Below are positions 51,617 to 63,900 of a DNA stretch of 64,000 bases, one piece after another (within the stretch, counting starts at the first letter, position 1; each line of letters begins with the position of its first letter). Below the pieces are notes generated by a model. The model was not told the origin of the DNA. It was given only the letters and a program-made list of their open reading frames with translations, and searched no databases. This DNA is from Arcobacter sp. LC1 (GTDB lineage Bacteria; Campylobacterota; Campylobacteria; Campylobacterales; Arcobacteraceae): positions 163,451-227,450 of the forward strand of contig JAACJU010000001.1 in NCBI GenBank assembly GCA_021378565.1, read 5' to 3'. Both the position numbers and the translations under genes were made by a program.

Positions 51617-54333
51617 TTTTTAACTCCTTCATGTTTTTTCAAATTTCTATTTTTATAAGCAAGTACAATTAGTGCCAACACTACAACACCTAGGATATAA
51701 ACCCAAACAGGAATCGGCACAGGATCACCTGTAGCGTAAGAGTGAAGACCTGAAAGATAAAAGTTTACTCCAAAGTATGTCATCAAGATACAAGCAAACG
51801 CTATAACTGAAGCTACAGAAAAGACATAAGCAGTGTTAAATGTTTTTATAAGTCTAAGGTGTAAAACTATGGTATACGCAATTATTGAAATATACGCCCA
51901 AGTCTCTTTTGGATCCCAGCCCCAATATCTTCCCCAAGATTCATTTGCCCAAATTGCACCTAAAAAGTTTCCAATAGCCAAAGCTGATAAACCTAAAATC
52001 AAAGCAATTTCATTTATTGTCGCAAGATGTGTAATCGTTTTATCAATACTTTTATTATTTGGGTTTCTAAAAATAAATAAAATCAAAGTCATCATTCCTA
52101 AAATTGCGCCAAGTCCTAAAAATCCGTAAGAGCCAGCCAATACTGAAACATGGATTGTTAACCAATACGATTTAAGCACAGGAACTAAGTTTGTAATTTG
52201 TGGATCCATATGATTTAAATATGCTGTAAACATAAACACACCAGCCATAACAACAGTCGCACTTAATGCTAATAAATATTTTCTAAAAAATGCTACTCCA
52301 GCTAACATAGAAGCCCATGAAATATAAAGCATTGACTCATAAGCATTGCTCCAAGGGGCATGTCCACTTATATACCATCTTCCTATCATTCCTAAAGTGT
52401 GAACAATAAATAATAAAATCACAAGATATTCAAAGAATTTGTGAAGTTTTTTTGAATGAAATTTTTTCGAAAACACAGAAGAAAAAGCAATAATTAATAA
52501 AATAAGTCCCAAAATTACATAAATAACAGTTAATTTAACAAAAATATTTAATTTATTAAAAAATATCTCAGCATTAACAGATGATTCTTTAGGTAATAAT
52601 TTAGCACCCACTTTGGCTTGATAAGTTTTAATATGTCCTATAAAAGTATCTGCATCTTTCCATTTTTCATTCATAGCTGAACCAATAAGCCCTCTTACCA
52701 TTATACTAATAGCTTGCCCATTCATTCCACTAAAATGATTCATAGCCTCAATAGGAGAAAACCATTTATCTGTATTTTTTTGTCCTGCAAATTCCACTGC
52801 TTTTGGAAATATTTTAAGCATATTACCGCTAAAAACCATATAAGCTACATTTATTCGCTCATTTACTTTTAGAACATCTCGACCAAAAGTACCTCTTTTA
52901 CTAGGGTTATCTCTCTGGACTTGGTTTACATATTTCATAAGCATATAAGTATTATTTTTAAATACTTCATCAAAAGAAATAAAATTTTCTTTTGCTTTTA
53001 TACCTATAATTTTTTTAAGCTTTGGACTTGTAATTTTTATCATTTTTACACTTCGCCAAATATCAGGACGTGTTAGCATACCTAAGACAATTTGATTAGA
53101 GTTTAATCCAAACATTGTACTTTTTTGTGTTATTTTATTTACAACTTCTCTATCAAGCGTATCAAGAGGCATCATTCTACCCATCATACCTTGTGTAATT
53201 AAATGTCCAAAATCATCTGCTGTTTTTAAAGATTTAGTTTGCAAATTGTTAAAATACATCAAACTATCACTTGTACTAGCAGCTTTTAAGTTCACTGAGC
53301 CAAATATCATAAGTCCTAAAATTGCTAGAGGTGCTAGATTTTTTAAGTTTTTGCTTAAAATTCTAAATCTACTTCTTCTATCAAATAAATTCAAAAGTAA
53401 TCCAAGAGTTAACATAAAGTATCCTAAATAAGTAGGCCATTTTCCAGGGTCATTGTTTACTGAAAGAATAGTACCTTTTTCATCCATATCATATGAACTT
53501 TGAAACAATAAATAGTGCCCAACTTCTAAAGTGTGATTCATAAAAATCCTATAATCATAAGTTTTGTTTTTTTCAATTACACTTACTTGTGAAGCATAAG
53601 ATGAAGGTGCCATAGAGCCAGGGTATCTTGTAAGTTCAAATTTTTTAAGTTTAATCGAAAAAGGTAAGGTGATAACTTTTGAGCCATAACTTAGACTGAT
53701 TTTTGCACCATCTAAGATTTTACTTGCAGGTCTTCCTTGCATTCCTCTTTTTCCAACTAATCTTAGCAAACTTTTGTCTTTATCCATTTTTAGTTTTACA
53801 GTCAACAAGCCCATATTTGCTTGTCCTTTTTTTGTAAAAATATAATCTACATAAGAGATTTTAAGTTTTTTATCTGCAAAAGCAAAATTATAATTAAAAT
53901 TATTTCCCAAAGCACTCAGCTCAAGAGGATATAATTTTTTATAAGTTTTATTTTTATACTCAACATTTAGTATCAAATAAGGCTCAGCTGAAATCATTTT
54001 ATTTTGAACTGCACCTTGTCTTACATGTAAGATACCTTCATATCCTGCATATCTAGTGATCAAAGCGCCAAGAGCAATAACAATAAAAGAAGCATGGAAA
54101 ATAAATTTTGGTATTTTTTTCCACATCTTGGTTTTATATATTATTCCAGCCATATTTATACACGTTAAAGCCAAAACAACTTCATACCATATGCTATTGT
54201 AAACTAAAACTTTAGCACTTGATGCTCCAAAATCATTCTCGACAAATGTTGCAATTGCTGCACCAATAGCTAAAATAGCCATTAAAAGCACCATCATTTG
54301 GTAAGAAAAAAATATTTTTTTAAAAATCTTCAC
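51613..54333 (-). CDS. ccsBA: Fused cytochrome c biogenesis protein CcsBA
   Basis: System II heme exporter/ligase that attaches heme to periplasmic apocytochromes. The 906-residue protein joins a ResB/CcsB half (about residues 1-340, four membrane segments with a large periplasmic domain), a periplasmic middle, and a CcsA half with the WWD-type heme motif (ESWGRYWGWDPKETWA). Such a fusion is typical of Campylobacter and Helicobacter. The start is GTG with AAAGGA upstream. It would serve the tetraheme cytochrome in this window among others. Confidence 0.95.
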   Translation of the reverse strand: MKIFKKIFFSYQMMVLLMAILAIGAAIATFVENDFGASSAKVLVYNSIWYEVVLALTCINMAGIIYKTKMWKKIPKFIFHASFIVIALGALITRYAGYEGILHVRQGAVQNKMISAEPYLILNVEYKNKTYKKLYPLELSALGNNFNYNFAFADKKLKISYVDYIFTKKGQANMGLLTVKLKMDKDKSLLRLVGKRGMQGRPASKILDGAKISLSYGSKVITLPFSIKLKKFELTRYPGSMAPSSYASQVSVIEKNKTYDYRIFMNHTLEVGHYLLFQSSYDMDEKGTILSVNNDPGKWPTYLGYFMLTLGLLLNLFDRRSRFRILSKNLKNLAPLAILGLMIFGSVNLKAASTSDSLMYFNNLQTKSLKTADDFGHLITQGMMGRMMPLDTLDREVVNKITQKSTMFGLNSNQIVLGMLTRPDIWRSVKMIKITSPKLKKIIGIKAKENFISFDEVFKNNTYMLMKYVNQVQRDNPSKRGTFGRDVLKVNERINVAYMVFSGNMLKIFPKAVEFAGQKNTDKWFSPIEAMNHFSGMNGQAISIMVRGLIGSAMNEKWKDADTFIGHIKTYQAKVGAKLLPKESSVNAEIFFNKLNIFVKLTVIYVILGLILLIIAFSSVFSKKFHSKKLHKFFEYLVILLFIVHTLGMIGRWYISGHAPWSNAYESMLYISWASMLAGVAFFRKYLLALSATVVMAGVFMFTAYLNHMDPQITNLVPVLKSYWLTIHVSVLAGSYGFLGLGAILGMMTLILFIFRNPNNKSIDKTITHLATINEIALILGLSALAIGNFLGAIWANESWGRYWGWDPKETWAYISIIAYTIVLHLRLIKTFNTAYVFSVASVIAFACILMTYFGVNFYLSGLHSYATGDPVPIPVWVYILGVVVLALIVLAYKNRNLKKHEGVKK

Positions 54334-54510
54334 AGATTATCCTTTGTTTATTTTTACAAGCATGTTCTAACAATTAAAAGAAAAAAAATCTTTTAATATT
54401 TTCCCCTTATTTGAGCGTTTAAAATATCTGTGATTATATCTAAAAATATATTTTTACAGCCTTTTGTGATAAGTAATTATTTTTTATAAAATTAAATTTA
54501 GAAAAAATTT

Positions 54511-54519
54511 TGTTATAAT
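54511..54519 (+). promoter_or_regulatory. Extended -10 box of cmoB, placed for a leaderless transcript
   Basis: TGTTATAAT is a perfect TGnTATAAT element. Six bases separate it from the cmoB ATG, so transcription would start on the A of the start codon. No ribosome binding site is seen. Confidence 0.5.
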
Positions 54520-54525
54520 ATCCAA

Positions 54526-55455
54526 ATGAACTTAGATGATTTTAGAAAAAAACAAGCAAATTTTAGAACTTGGAAAAATATTGCACCCTTAAGCAGGCAC
54601 TTAGAAGCTGTAAAAAAGATTGATTTAGAAAACGTAGAAATAAATCTAGCAGATGAAATACAAATTTCAAGTAAGGCAAAAATACAAAAAGATGATTACG
54701 ATACTATTTTAGCTTGTGCAAAGGCACTAATTCCGTGGAGAAAAGGGCCTTTTAAAGTTTTTGATATTTTTATAGACTCAGAGTGGCAATCTTTTATAAA
54801 ATATAATCTAATTAAAAAATATTTTTCTTTAAAAGATAAAATCGTTGGGGATATTGGCTGTAATAATGGCTATTATTTATTTAGGATGCAAACACATAAA
54901 CCAAAAAGGCTTATAGGCTTTGATCCTTCTGGTATTTGCAATTTGCAATTTGAGTTTATAAATCATTTTATAAAAAGCGATATTATTTATGAAAGGCTAG
55001 GAGTTGAGCATTTAAAATATTATGAACATAAATTTGATTTTTTATTTATGCTAGGCGTGCTTTATCACAGAAGTGATCCAATAACTACGCTAAAAAATAT
55101 AAATGCTAGTTTAAACAAAAATGGTGAGATTTTACTTGATACTTTTATCATAGATGGAGATGAAGATATCTGCCTAAGCCCAAAATCAAGATATTCAAAA
55201 ATTCCAAATATTTATTTTATTCCTACGATAAATGCCTTAAAAGCTTGGTTAGCAAGAGCTAGTTTTGATAATATTGAAGTTTTGGCTATCAAAAAAACAA
55301 ATCTTAATGAGCAAAGAAGCACAGCTTGGAGCTTCGAGCAAAGTTTAGAAGATTTTTTAGATCCCAAAGATTTAAATAAAACGGTTGAAGGTTATCCTGC
55401 GCCTAAAAGAGCTTATATAAAAGCAAAAAAAGCTAATTTTGCTAACAAAATTTAA
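54526..55455 (+). CDS. cmoB: tRNA U34 carboxymethyltransferase CmoB
   Basis: CmoB transfers the carboxymethyl group from carboxy-SAM to 5-hydroxyuridine at the wobble position. The 309-residue protein has the family N-terminal segment LIPWRKGPF, the SAM site DIGCNNGYY, and FMLGVLYHRSDPI. cmoA is not in the window. The gene is divergent from ccsBA and converges on the GGDEF-like gene. Confidence 0.93.
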   Translation: MNLDDFRKKQANFRTWKNIAPLSRHLEAVKKIDLENVEINLADEIQISSKAKIQKDDYDTILACAKALIPWRKGPFKVFDIFIDSEWQSFIKYNLIKKYFSLKDKIVGDIGCNNGYYLFRMQTHKPKRLIGFDPSGICNLQFEFINHFIKSDIIYERLGVEHLKYYEHKFDFLFMLGVLYHRSDPITTLKNINASLNKNGEILLDTFIIDGDEDICLSPKSRYSKIPNIYFIPTINALKAWLARASFDNIEVLAIKKTNLNEQRSTAWSFEQSLEDFLDPKDLNKTVEGYPAPKRAYIKAKKANFANKI

Positions 55456-55471
55456 AATCATATTGGATAAG

Positions 55472-56437
55472 CTAGAAAAAATTAATTTCGTTAGCTTGAA
55501 CAATTTCACTAAATTGCAATAGCTCCCCTCTTCCTTTATTTTTAGCCTCATCAAGTGCCACACCTGAGCTTTTTAACAATTGCTCCAAAGAAGTAGAATC
55601 TTCAGGGTACATAGAAATTCCAATACAAATAGTTTTTTGCAAGGTTTGCCCTGTATAAGAATTTACATCGACTTTACACTCAGAAAATCTCTCAATAAGC
55701 TCTAAAGAAATCTGCGAAGCTTTTTCTTTAGATGAAATATCTTCAAGCACAAGCAAAAATGTATCACTAGCAATCTTAACAACAAAATCACCTTTTAAAG
55801 TATAATATCTCAAAACTTTTATAAGTTCAAGCAAAACATCATCTCCAATAGCATAATCAAATTCATCAATAACAGCATCAAAGTGGTCTATTTTTACAGA
55901 TAAAAAAGCTATTTTTTTCATCTCTTTTTTTGCTTTAGGTATGATTTTATTCATTTTTGAGATTAAAAATTTTCTATTATAAGTGCCTGTCATTGGATCT
56001 TTAAAAGATAGTTCTTTTAAGTTTTGCTTTAAAAAAGTTGCCTTAATTACAGGTTCGATTAGACAAAATAAAATTTTAAATTTTAAAAAAAACTTATCAA
56101 GCTCTTCTTTATGCTCAGTATTATCAGCAGAAAATACATAAAAAATTTGCTTATTTTTATTTAAATTTGCCTCAAAGCTAAAGGTTAAGGGTTCGTTTCT
56201 TTTAAATTCTTTTCCATTATGAAACAAAACCAAATCTTGCGATTTTATTTTATCAAATAAAACTAATTTAGTATTATGAACTTGAAAATATTTACTCAAA
56301 AAATATTTTAATTCTAAATAAATATCAGAAAACTTATCATATTCTTTTATTTTTTTATAGAAACAAATAATCAGCTTTAAATCATTTTCTTCTTTTAAAG
56401 TAATATTAGTAGTTAGTTCATCAAAAAATTCAAGCAT
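55472..56437 (-). CDS. Degenerate GGDEF-domain protein
   Basis: A 321-residue cytoplasmic protein. Residues about 1-135 are an unrecognised sensor-like domain, and residues about 145-315 form a GGDEF fold (DPMTGTYNRKFL, then IDHFDAVIDEFDYAIGDDVLL). The active-site signature reads ASDTF at 223-227 instead of GGDEF, so diguanylate cyclase activity is unlikely. It may bind GTP or c-di-GMP, or only a protein. It is 24 bp after the metallo-hydrolase gene. Confidence 0.85.
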   Translation of the reverse strand: MLEFFDELTTNITLKEENDLKLIICFYKKIKEYDKFSDIYLELKYFLSKYFQVHNTKLVLFDKIKSQDLVLFHNGKEFKRNEPLTFSFEANLNKNKQIFYVFSADNTEHKEELDKFFLKFKILFCLIEPVIKATFLKQNLKELSFKDPMTGTYNRKFLISKMNKIIPKAKKEMKKIAFLSVKIDHFDAVIDEFDYAIGDDVLLELIKVLRYYTLKGDFVVKIASDTFLLVLEDISSKEKASQISLELIERFSECKVDVNSYTGQTLQKTICIGISMYPEDSTSLEQLLKSSGVALDEAKNKGRGELLQFSEIVQANEINFF

Positions 56438-56461
56438 TAGTATCCTTGGCTTAAAAGCTTT

Positions 56462-57055
56462 TTATAAACCTGAATGAAAAAATTCTAAATTTTCTCTTTG
56501 TGCCTCTAAACTTGTAGCACTTCCATGCCCTGGATAAATATGTATTTCTTTATCCCACTTTAAAATCTTTTCTATACTTTTTTTCATATCTTTTGGACTA
56601 GAATAAGGAAAATCAGTTCTACCAATTGCACCATTAAAAACAAAATCACCACTAAATAACAAGTCTTCAAGCTCAATAGCTGAGCATCCTGGAGTATGTC
56701 CTGGGAAAAAATGAAATTTTAGCTTAATTCCAGAAAAATCAAATTCTTCATCATGCTCTACTAAAACATCAGCTTCGCAAGTTTTAAAACCCATATTAAA
56801 AGAATCATAGCTTAGCATAAAAGCATCATCTTTTGGAATATAAATTTTAGTATTTAATGCCTTTTTTAATTCACAAGCACACCAAATATGGTCATAATGT
56901 CCATGAGTCAAAAAAATACCAATAGGATTTTTTACATTTTCTTTTACCCAAGAAGCAGATTCTGCGCCAGGATCGATTATGAAATCCTTTGAATCTGCAC
57001 TAAGTATGTAGCAATTCGTTTTATAATCACCCATTTCTTTAAATTTTAACTTCAT
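56462..57055 (-). CDS. Metallo-beta-lactamase-fold hydrolase (glyoxalase II-like)
   Basis: A 197-residue soluble hydrolase with the dinuclear metal motif THGHYDHIW, a second His region FFPGHTPG, the Asp in FSGDFVF and a final PGHG. These fit the glyoxalase II/YcbL-type subgroup, which cleaves thioesters. The exact substrate is unknown. Confidence 0.9.
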   Translation of the reverse strand: MKLKFKEMGDYKTNCYILSADSKDFIIDPGAESASWVKENVKNPIGIFLTHGHYDHIWCACELKKALNTKIYIPKDDAFMLSYDSFNMGFKTCEADVLVEHDEEFDFSGIKLKFHFFPGHTPGCSAIELEDLLFSGDFVFNGAIGRTDFPYSSPKDMKKSIEKILKWDKEIHIYPGHGSATSLEAQRENLEFFHSGL

Positions 57056-57143
57056 ATTAACCTTACATTGAATATTCTATATTATAGCAATCATAAGATA
57101 AAATTATGATTTTTTTTACTATTTAATCTCAGAAATAACAAAA

Positions 57144-57602
57144 CTATCTAATTTTAATTATTTTATTTTTGCTAAGCTTTAATATTTTTGAAGGACTTTT
57201 TTGGCTAAAACCTCTAAAATCTTCTACCCAAATATCAGCGTTATCTTTTGCATATCTTAGACTAAAATTTTGCTTAGTTTTATTTGCTGAAGATGAAAAA
57301 AGATAAGTAAAATCTCTTAGTATTTTATAATATGGCTCATTTTTTGGTATTATTCTAAAAGCTTGACTCAAAAAAAAAGACGAGGACAAAACAAAAGTAG
57401 TTTTTTTTGCCCTTCTAACAAGTTTTTTATATTTACTTGGCACTCTTAGTCTTTCTTTTAGAAGTGAAAAAGAAGCCAAAGTTTGTAAGTTTTTTTGGCT
57501 CTTGTTTCTTTGCTTAGCTTTAGCTAGTTTTTCTTCATTTTGTGAGCAAAATCCAACAGTTGTATCATTTTGTATAAGATAAACAAAATCTTTTTTAATC
57601 AC
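57144..57602 (-). CDS. Sua5/YciO/YrdC-like protein, short form
   Basis: A 152-residue protein related to the YrdC domain. Recognisable are the KxR-type loop ([15 protein letters not shown]) and the SSSANKT motif. The N-terminal TVGF segment replaces the usual TVYGLG, and the protein is shorter than TsaC. It may bind RNA or nucleotide without making threonylcarbamoyl-AMP. The start is GTG and lies within the last codons of carB, overlapping by eight bases. Confidence 0.7.
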   Translation of the reverse strand: MIKKDFVYLIQNDTTVGFCSQNEEKLAKAKQRNKSQKNLQTLASFSLLKERLRVPSKYKKLVRRAKKTTFVLSSSFFLSQAFRIIPKNEPYYKILRDFTYLFSSSANKTKQNFSLRYAKDNADIWVEDFRGFSQKSPSKILKLSKNKIIKIR

Positions 57603-60600
57603 TCAAAAAATCTTGTATAGATTTTGGTTTTAAAATTCCTTTTTTATCTATTTGTTTTAGCGCTTCAACACAAGCTTTTGCAGCTGATAAAGTTGTAAAA
57701 TAAGGTACTTTCATTCTTAAAACTGCTCTTCTTATTTGTTTACCATCATCTTTACTTTCTTTTCCGTCACTTGTATTTATTGCCATTACAATCTCTTTAT
57801 TTGTTAACAAATCTGTTATATTTGGACGCCCTTCACTAACTTTTAAAACATATTCACAAGGTATTTTTGCTTCTTTAATTCGTGCGTAAGTTCCTCCAGT
57901 TGCTACAATACTAAATCCTAAATCAACAAAATTTTTAGAAATACTAGCCGCGCAATCTTTATCCAAATCAGCCAAAGTTACAAAAATCTTACCTTTTATT
58001 CTTGGCAAGAAGTTTTTTGCCGCGTCTTGACTTTTTGTAAAAGCTATACCAAAATTTTGTGAAATTCCCATAACTTCCCCAGTTGATTTCATCTCAGGAG
58101 ACAAAATTAAGTCAGCCCCTGATAATTTATCAAAAGGAAAAACAGCTTCTTTAACTGCTACGTGAGCTCTTTTTATAGGCTTTAACACTCCATTTTCTCT
58201 AAAAATTATACTTTTATCATAAAATCCAAGTGCATCTTCTAATTTCTCTCCCCACATAACCCTAGTAGCAACTTTTGCTAAAGGCATACCCGTAGCTTTT
58301 GAGACAAAAGGCACAGTTCTACTAGCTCTTGGATTTACTTCTATTAAATAAATTTTATCTTTATGTATAGCAAATTGTGCATTCATAAGTCCAATAACCC
58401 CAAGCCCTAAAGCCATATTTTTTGTCTTAACTTCAAGCTCTTTTATCAAATCTTCTTTTATACTAATAGGAGGAAGAACACAAGCTGAATCACCTGAATG
58501 AATACCAGCTTCTTCAATATGTTGCATAATTGCGCCGATATAGACATCTTTTCCATCACTTATACAATCAACATCAAGCTCAATCGCTCTATCTAAAAAT
58601 TTATCAATCAAAACAGGTGCATCATTTGACAAGGCAACTGCCTCATCCATATATTGCTCAAGTTCGCTTGGGCTATAAACTATTTTCATACCTCTTCCAC
58701 CTAGCACAAAAGAAGGGCGAACAAGTACAGGATAAGTGATTTTTTCTGCAATTTTTAAAGCGTCTTTTAACTTACTTGCAGTTCCATTTTCAGGCTGTAA
58801 AAGTTTAGCTTTTTTCACATAAGCAGAAAACTGCTCTCTATCTTCAGCAAGCTCAATAACTTTTGCACTAGTTCCTATAATCTTAGCGCCACTTTTTTCA
58901 AGAATGCTTGCAAGTTTCAAAGGAGTTTGCCCTCCAAAATGAACTATCACTCCATCAGGTTTTTCTCTTTTAATCACAGCTCTAACATGCTCAAAATCAA
59001 TAGGCTCAAAATACAAAATATCTGAAATATCATAATCAGTTGAAACAGTCTCAGGATTGCAGTTATACATTATAGTTTTTAATCCCATTTCTTTTAAAGC
59101 AAAACAAGCATGAACGCAACAATAATCAAACTCAATTCCTTGCCCTATTCTATTTGGGCCACCGCCAATAATCAAAACTTTTTTATCTTTTTCATTCGCT
59201 TTGTCATTTACTTTGTTTTCTTGGCTTTTTTGATTTTCTTGATTAGCCATTATATTTGTACTAGAATAAAGATAAGGCGTCAAAGAGCTAAATTCAGCGG
59301 CACAAGTATCAACTTCGTTATATTCAAATTCAATATTTTTTGCTACTCTTGCAAGATAAACTTTTTCTTCACTTGTTTTGCTTAAAATCCCAAGCATTTT
59401 ATCGCTAAACCCGTTTGCCTTAGTTTTTCTTAGTAAATCTTCATTATTTAAAAAGTTTTTCGTATTTTTAACTTCACATTCAAGTTCATAAAGCTCCCTA
59501 AATTTGCTTAAGTACCAAGGATCAATCTTGCAAAGATTAAAAATCTCATCATCGCTAAGTCCTTCTCTCATACCTTGCATTAAATATAAAAGTCTTTTAT
59601 CATTTGGTCGTCTAATTTCTTTTTTAATAAGCTCAAGTGGCGCGTCAATAAAATCAAAACCACATAAATTTGTCTCAAGCGAACACAGTGCTTTTTGGAT
59701 AGATTCGTTAAAACATCGCCCAATAGACATAACTTCGCCAACAGATTTCATAGCAGTAGTCAAAGTAGAATCAGCCTTTGGAAATTTCTCAAAAGTAAAT
59801 CTAGGAACTTTAGTAACAATATAATCAATCACAGGCTCAAATGAAGCCGTTGTTCCTGTAATATCATTTTTAATCTCATCTAAAGAAAAACCAAGAGCTA
59901 ATAAAGTAGCTACTTTTGCTATTGGATAACCAGTTGCTTTTGAAGCAAGTGCAGAGCTTCTTGAAACTCTTGGATTCATCTCAATAACTATCATTCGCCC
60001 ACTTTTAGGGTCAATTGAAAACTGAACATTACTTCCGCCCGTATCAACGCCAATTTCTCTTAAAATCGCAAAAGAAGCATTTCGCATATCTTGATATTCT
60101 TTATCCGTTAAAGTTAATGCAGGTGCGATGGTGATGGAATCTCCTGTGTGTACGCCCATAGGATCTAAGTTTTCGATGGAGCAAACTATTATGCAATTAT
60201 CTTTATAATCACGGATTACTTCCATTTCGTATTCTTTCCAACCAAGCAAAGATTCTTCTACTAAAATCTCAGAAATTGGACTAGCCTCAAGCCCAATTTT
60301 AGCTAATTCTTTAAATTCATCAATATTATAAGCAACTCCACTTCCACTACCTGCTAGGGTAAAAGAAGCTCTTATTATCAAAGGGAAGCCTATTTTCTCA
60401 GCGGCTTTTAGGGCGTCTTCTTCGTTGTAAGCATATTGTGATTTTGCTAAATCCATACCGATTTTTAGCATAGCTTCCTTAAAGGCTTTTCTATCTTCAC
60501 CTTTTTTTATAGCATTTGGATGAGCGCCTAAAAATTTGATACCCTCAAGCAAACCATCTTCATACATTTGCGTTGCTACATTTAAAGCAGTTTGTCCTCC

Positions 60601-60870
60601 CATAGTGGGTAAAATTGCGTCAATCTTTTCTTGAACTAAAATCTGAGAAATATTTTCTTTTGTGATTGGCTCAATATAAGTTTTATCAGCAAAATCAGGA
60701 TCTGTCATTATTGTAGCAGGGTTTGAGTTTATCAAAACTACCCTATACCCTAATTCTTTTAATGTTTTTACAGCTTGAGTTCCTGAGTAGTCAAACTCAC
60801 AAGCTTGACCTATAATAATAGGCCCTGAACCTATCAACAAAATCGACTTTATATCTTTTCTTTTTGGCAT
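57595..60870 (-). CDS. carB: Carbamoyl-phosphate synthase large subunit
   Basis: CarB makes carbamoyl phosphate from ammonia, bicarbonate and two ATP for arginine and pyrimidine synthesis. The 1091-residue protein has the duplicated ATP-grasp halves ([20 protein letters not shown] and [16 protein letters not shown]) and a C-terminal MGS-like allosteric domain. A Lys/Asn/Gln-rich insert of about 25 residues near residue 550 separates the halves. carA is not in the window. Confidence 0.97.
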   Translation of the reverse strand: MPKRKDIKSILLIGSGPIIIGQACEFDYSGTQAVKTLKELGYRVVLINSNPATIMTDPDFADKTYIEPITKENISQILVQEKIDAILPTMGGQTALNVATQMYEDGLLEGIKFLGAHPNAIKKGEDRKAFKEAMLKIGMDLAKSQYAYNEEDALKAAEKIGFPLIIRASFTLAGSGSGVAYNIDEFKELAKIGLEASPISEILVEESLLGWKEYEMEVIRDYKDNCIIVCSIENLDPMGVHTGDSITIAPALTLTDKEYQDMRNASFAILREIGVDTGGSNVQFSIDPKSGRMIVIEMNPRVSRSSALASKATGYPIAKVATLLALGFSLDEIKNDITGTTASFEPVIDYIVTKVPRFTFEKFPKADSTLTTAMKSVGEVMSIGRCFNESIQKALCSLETNLCGFDFIDAPLELIKKEIRRPNDKRLLYLMQGMREGLSDDEIFNLCKIDPWYLSKFRELYELECEVKNTKNFLNNEDLLRKTKANGFSDKMLGILSKTSEEKVYLARVAKNIEFEYNEVDTCAAEFSSLTPYLYSSTNIMANQENQKSQENKVNDKANEKDKKVLIIGGGPNRIGQGIEFDYCCVHACFALKEMGLKTIMYNCNPETVSTDYDISDILYFEPIDFEHVRAVIKREKPDGVIVHFGGQTPLKLASILEKSGAKIIGTSAKVIELAEDREQFSAYVKKAKLLQPENGTASKLKDALKIAEKITYPVLVRPSFVLGGRGMKIVYSPSELEQYMDEAVALSNDAPVLIDKFLDRAIELDVDCISDGKDVYIGAIMQHIEEAGIHSGDSACVLPPISIKEDLIKELEVKTKNMALGLGVIGLMNAQFAIHKDKIYLIEVNPRASRTVPFVSKATGMPLAKVATRVMWGEKLEDALGFYDKSIIFRENGVLKPIKRAHVAVKEAVFPFDKLSGADLILSPEMKSTGEVMGISQNFGIAFTKSQDAAKNFLPRIKGKIFVTLADLDKDCAASISKNFVDLGFSIVATGGTYARIKEAKIPCEYVLKVSEGRPNITDLLTNKEIVMAINTSDGKESKDDGKQIRRAVLRMKVPYFTTLSAAKACVEALKQIDKKGILKPKSIQDFLSD

Positions 60871-60998
60871 AAAAAGATCCTTGGCTTCAAGATTTTCATA
60901 TTTGCAATTATATTCATCTTGGGCTTAATAGCTTGTGAATTAAGCAAGGGTTTTTGAGGAAAAAATAAAAACTTAGAACTTAAATTTATGCTGTTTTC

Positions 60999-63900
60999 TT
61001 ATCCATTATATTTTTTAAAATTCTCGGCTTGTTCAAAAATTTCTTTAAAAGCCTCATCTTGCGTAATAGGAGGATAGCCATTATCAGTTAAAAGTAAAAT
61101 CAAGTCAACTTTTAACTCAGCTTTTACATCATTTCTATGATTCCAATCTGTATATTTAGTTTTATCGTCTACTACTTTTTTTACTTCACAAGCTAAATGG
61201 ATTAATTTATCCTCAGGGTATTCAAAATCAAACTTATGAGCAATACTTTTCAAAATATCATAAAATGCTTTTTCCTCAAAATCAATCCCCATATCGCCAA
61301 AAGATTCTTTTTCATCTCTAAGTCCATAATAAAGAGTTACAATCTCTTCAGCAAATTCTTCCAAAACTTCACTTTGAAGCACATCTTGTTCTTTTCTTTC
61401 ATTGTATTTTTCAACTAAACTAGAAAACTTCTTTGAAAAATCAATAGCTTTTATTTTATTTACCTTTTTAAACTCTTTTAACGCTTTTGATAAAAGTTCT
61501 TGCAATAGTTTTATTTTGGTATTTGGTAATTTTATTTTATTTATTTTATTAATATAATCTTCATCAAATATATCAATCTGAGCCTCACCCTCACTTCCTA
61601 ACTTAAATATCTCCTCAACTCCATCACTCAACAAAGCTTCTTTTACCATTTCTTGAACTTTTTTATTCATCATAGTAGTATCAGGAGCATTACCCTTAGT
61701 TAATTTAAATATTATAGAACGAACAGCTAAATAAAAGTAAATATAATCTTTTTCTCTTTGAGTAAGCCCTTCACTTCCACAGCAAATGTCAAAAGCCATT
61801 TTTAGCCTTTTTACAAAATACATAAATCTTGTCTCAATCTCTTTTGTGCCTTGTGCAAATTCACTTGCTGTGTTCAAACACTCAAGTTGCTCTTGCGATG
61901 AACCATTAAAATATTTATTTGTATCAAATTTATAAAATAATTTAGCCAACAAATCCAAGTGATCACGCACCACAATCACAGAATCATTTATATCTTCAAA
62001 ATTTTGACTATCTATAGTTGAGAAATCTTTAAGAGCTTTATTCATAGCTGTTTTTATACCGATATAATCAACCACAAGCCCCTTATTCTTAGCTCCATAT
62101 TTTCTATTTACTCTTGATATTGTTTGTATAAGGCTATGCTTTTGTATTGGTTTGTCTATATAAATAGTATCTAAAAATGGCACATCAAATCCAGTTAGCC
62201 ACATATCCACAACAATAGCTATTTTAAAGTTTGACTTCTCATTTTTAAACTGTGTATCCAAAGTTTTTCTATATTCTTTAGTACCCAATATTTCGTACAA
62301 ATCTTTTTCGTCATCTTTATTTCGAGTCATAATCATTTTGATTTTTTCAAGTGGAAGGATTTTTTTTCTTTCTTTATCACTCAAATCTAGCTCATCATCA
62401 GAAACTTTTTTCTCATTCCATAAAGGTCTTAAAGCAATTATTTCTTTAAAAAGCTTATAAGCTATAAATCTACTACTAGCTACAAACATAGCCTTGCCTT
62501 TTATTGTGCCTTTTTCTTTTACTCTTTTTTCATAATGCTCTACAAAATCTTTCGCAACTGCTTTTAGCCTATTTGGATCACCTATTATAATATTCATATT
62601 TGTAGTAGCTTTTTTACTTTGCTCTATTTGATATTCATTAGCTCCATCTTTTTCACATTCTTCATAATACTTTTCTATTTCAATAAGCTTTTTATTATCC
62701 AAAAGCACTCTAGCAGCACGCCCTTCATAAACTATTCTTACAGTAATCTCATCTCTTACAGATTCGTTCATAGTATAACTATCTACTATACCGCCAAACA
62801 CTTCAAGCGTAGCATCTATTGGAGTTCCTGTAAAGCCTACATAAGTTGCATTTGGTAAAGAATCGTGCAAATATTTTGCAAAACCATAATTTTTCTTAAC
62901 TCCATCTTTATCTATTTTTATTTTTTGTTCTAAGTTTACTTGGCTACGATGTGCTTCATCAGAAATACAAATAATATTTGTTCTTTGACTTAAAATCTCC
63001 AAATCCTCAGTAAATTTATGGATGGTAGTCAAAAACACCCCTCCACTATCTCTACCCTTTAATCTTACTCTTAAATCTTCCCTACTTTCTACGCTTACAA
63101 CTTCATTATCCCCAATAAAACTTTTTGCATTTATAAATTGTTGTCCAAGCTGAGTATCTAAATCTGTCCTATCTGTGATAAGTACAATAGTTGGACTAGA
63201 AAAATCAATACTTTTCATAAGCATTCTTGTAAGATAAAGCATAATCAAACTTTTCCCACATCCAGTAGCTCCAAAATAAGTACCACCCTTTCCGTCACCC
63301 TTAGGCTTTTGGTGCTTTTTTATATTTTCATATAGTTTTTTAGTAGCGTAATATTGAGGATACCTACAAAGTATCTTTTCTTCTTTTTTTGATTTATCAG
63401 GCATATAAATAAAATTGTGAATAATATCTATTAATCTTTTTTGATTAAACATTCCTTGTATCATACTATGCATTGAAGCGATACCATCAACTTCTATTTC
63501 ATTTCCAGTGATTTTTCTCCAAGCATAGAAAAACTCATAAGGTGCGAAAAATGAACCTGCTTTACTATTTACTCCATCACTTATTATACAAATCGCATTG
63601 TACTTAAAAAGCTCAGGAATATCTCTTTTATATCTAGTTGTTATTTGCACATAAGCATCATAAATAGTAGCGTCTTCTCTAATAGCACTTTTAAACTCAA
63701 GCACAACCAAAGGCAATCCGTTTATATAAACAATCCCATCAGGTATTCTTTTTTCAAATCCAACAATTTCAAGTTGATTTATAATCTTAAATATATTTTT
63801 ACTCACATCTTCATAATTTATAAACTGAATATAAATATCTTTTTCTTTTGCTTCCTCTCTTTTAAAACTAAAACCCTCAGATACTAACTTCATAATAGAT

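Noticed and set aside
55441..55495. GCTAAC/GTTAGC pairing between cmoB and the GGDEF-like gene as a terminator
   Set aside because: The loop is long (over 40 bases) and one pair is broken; too weak in AT-rich DNA to list as a feature.
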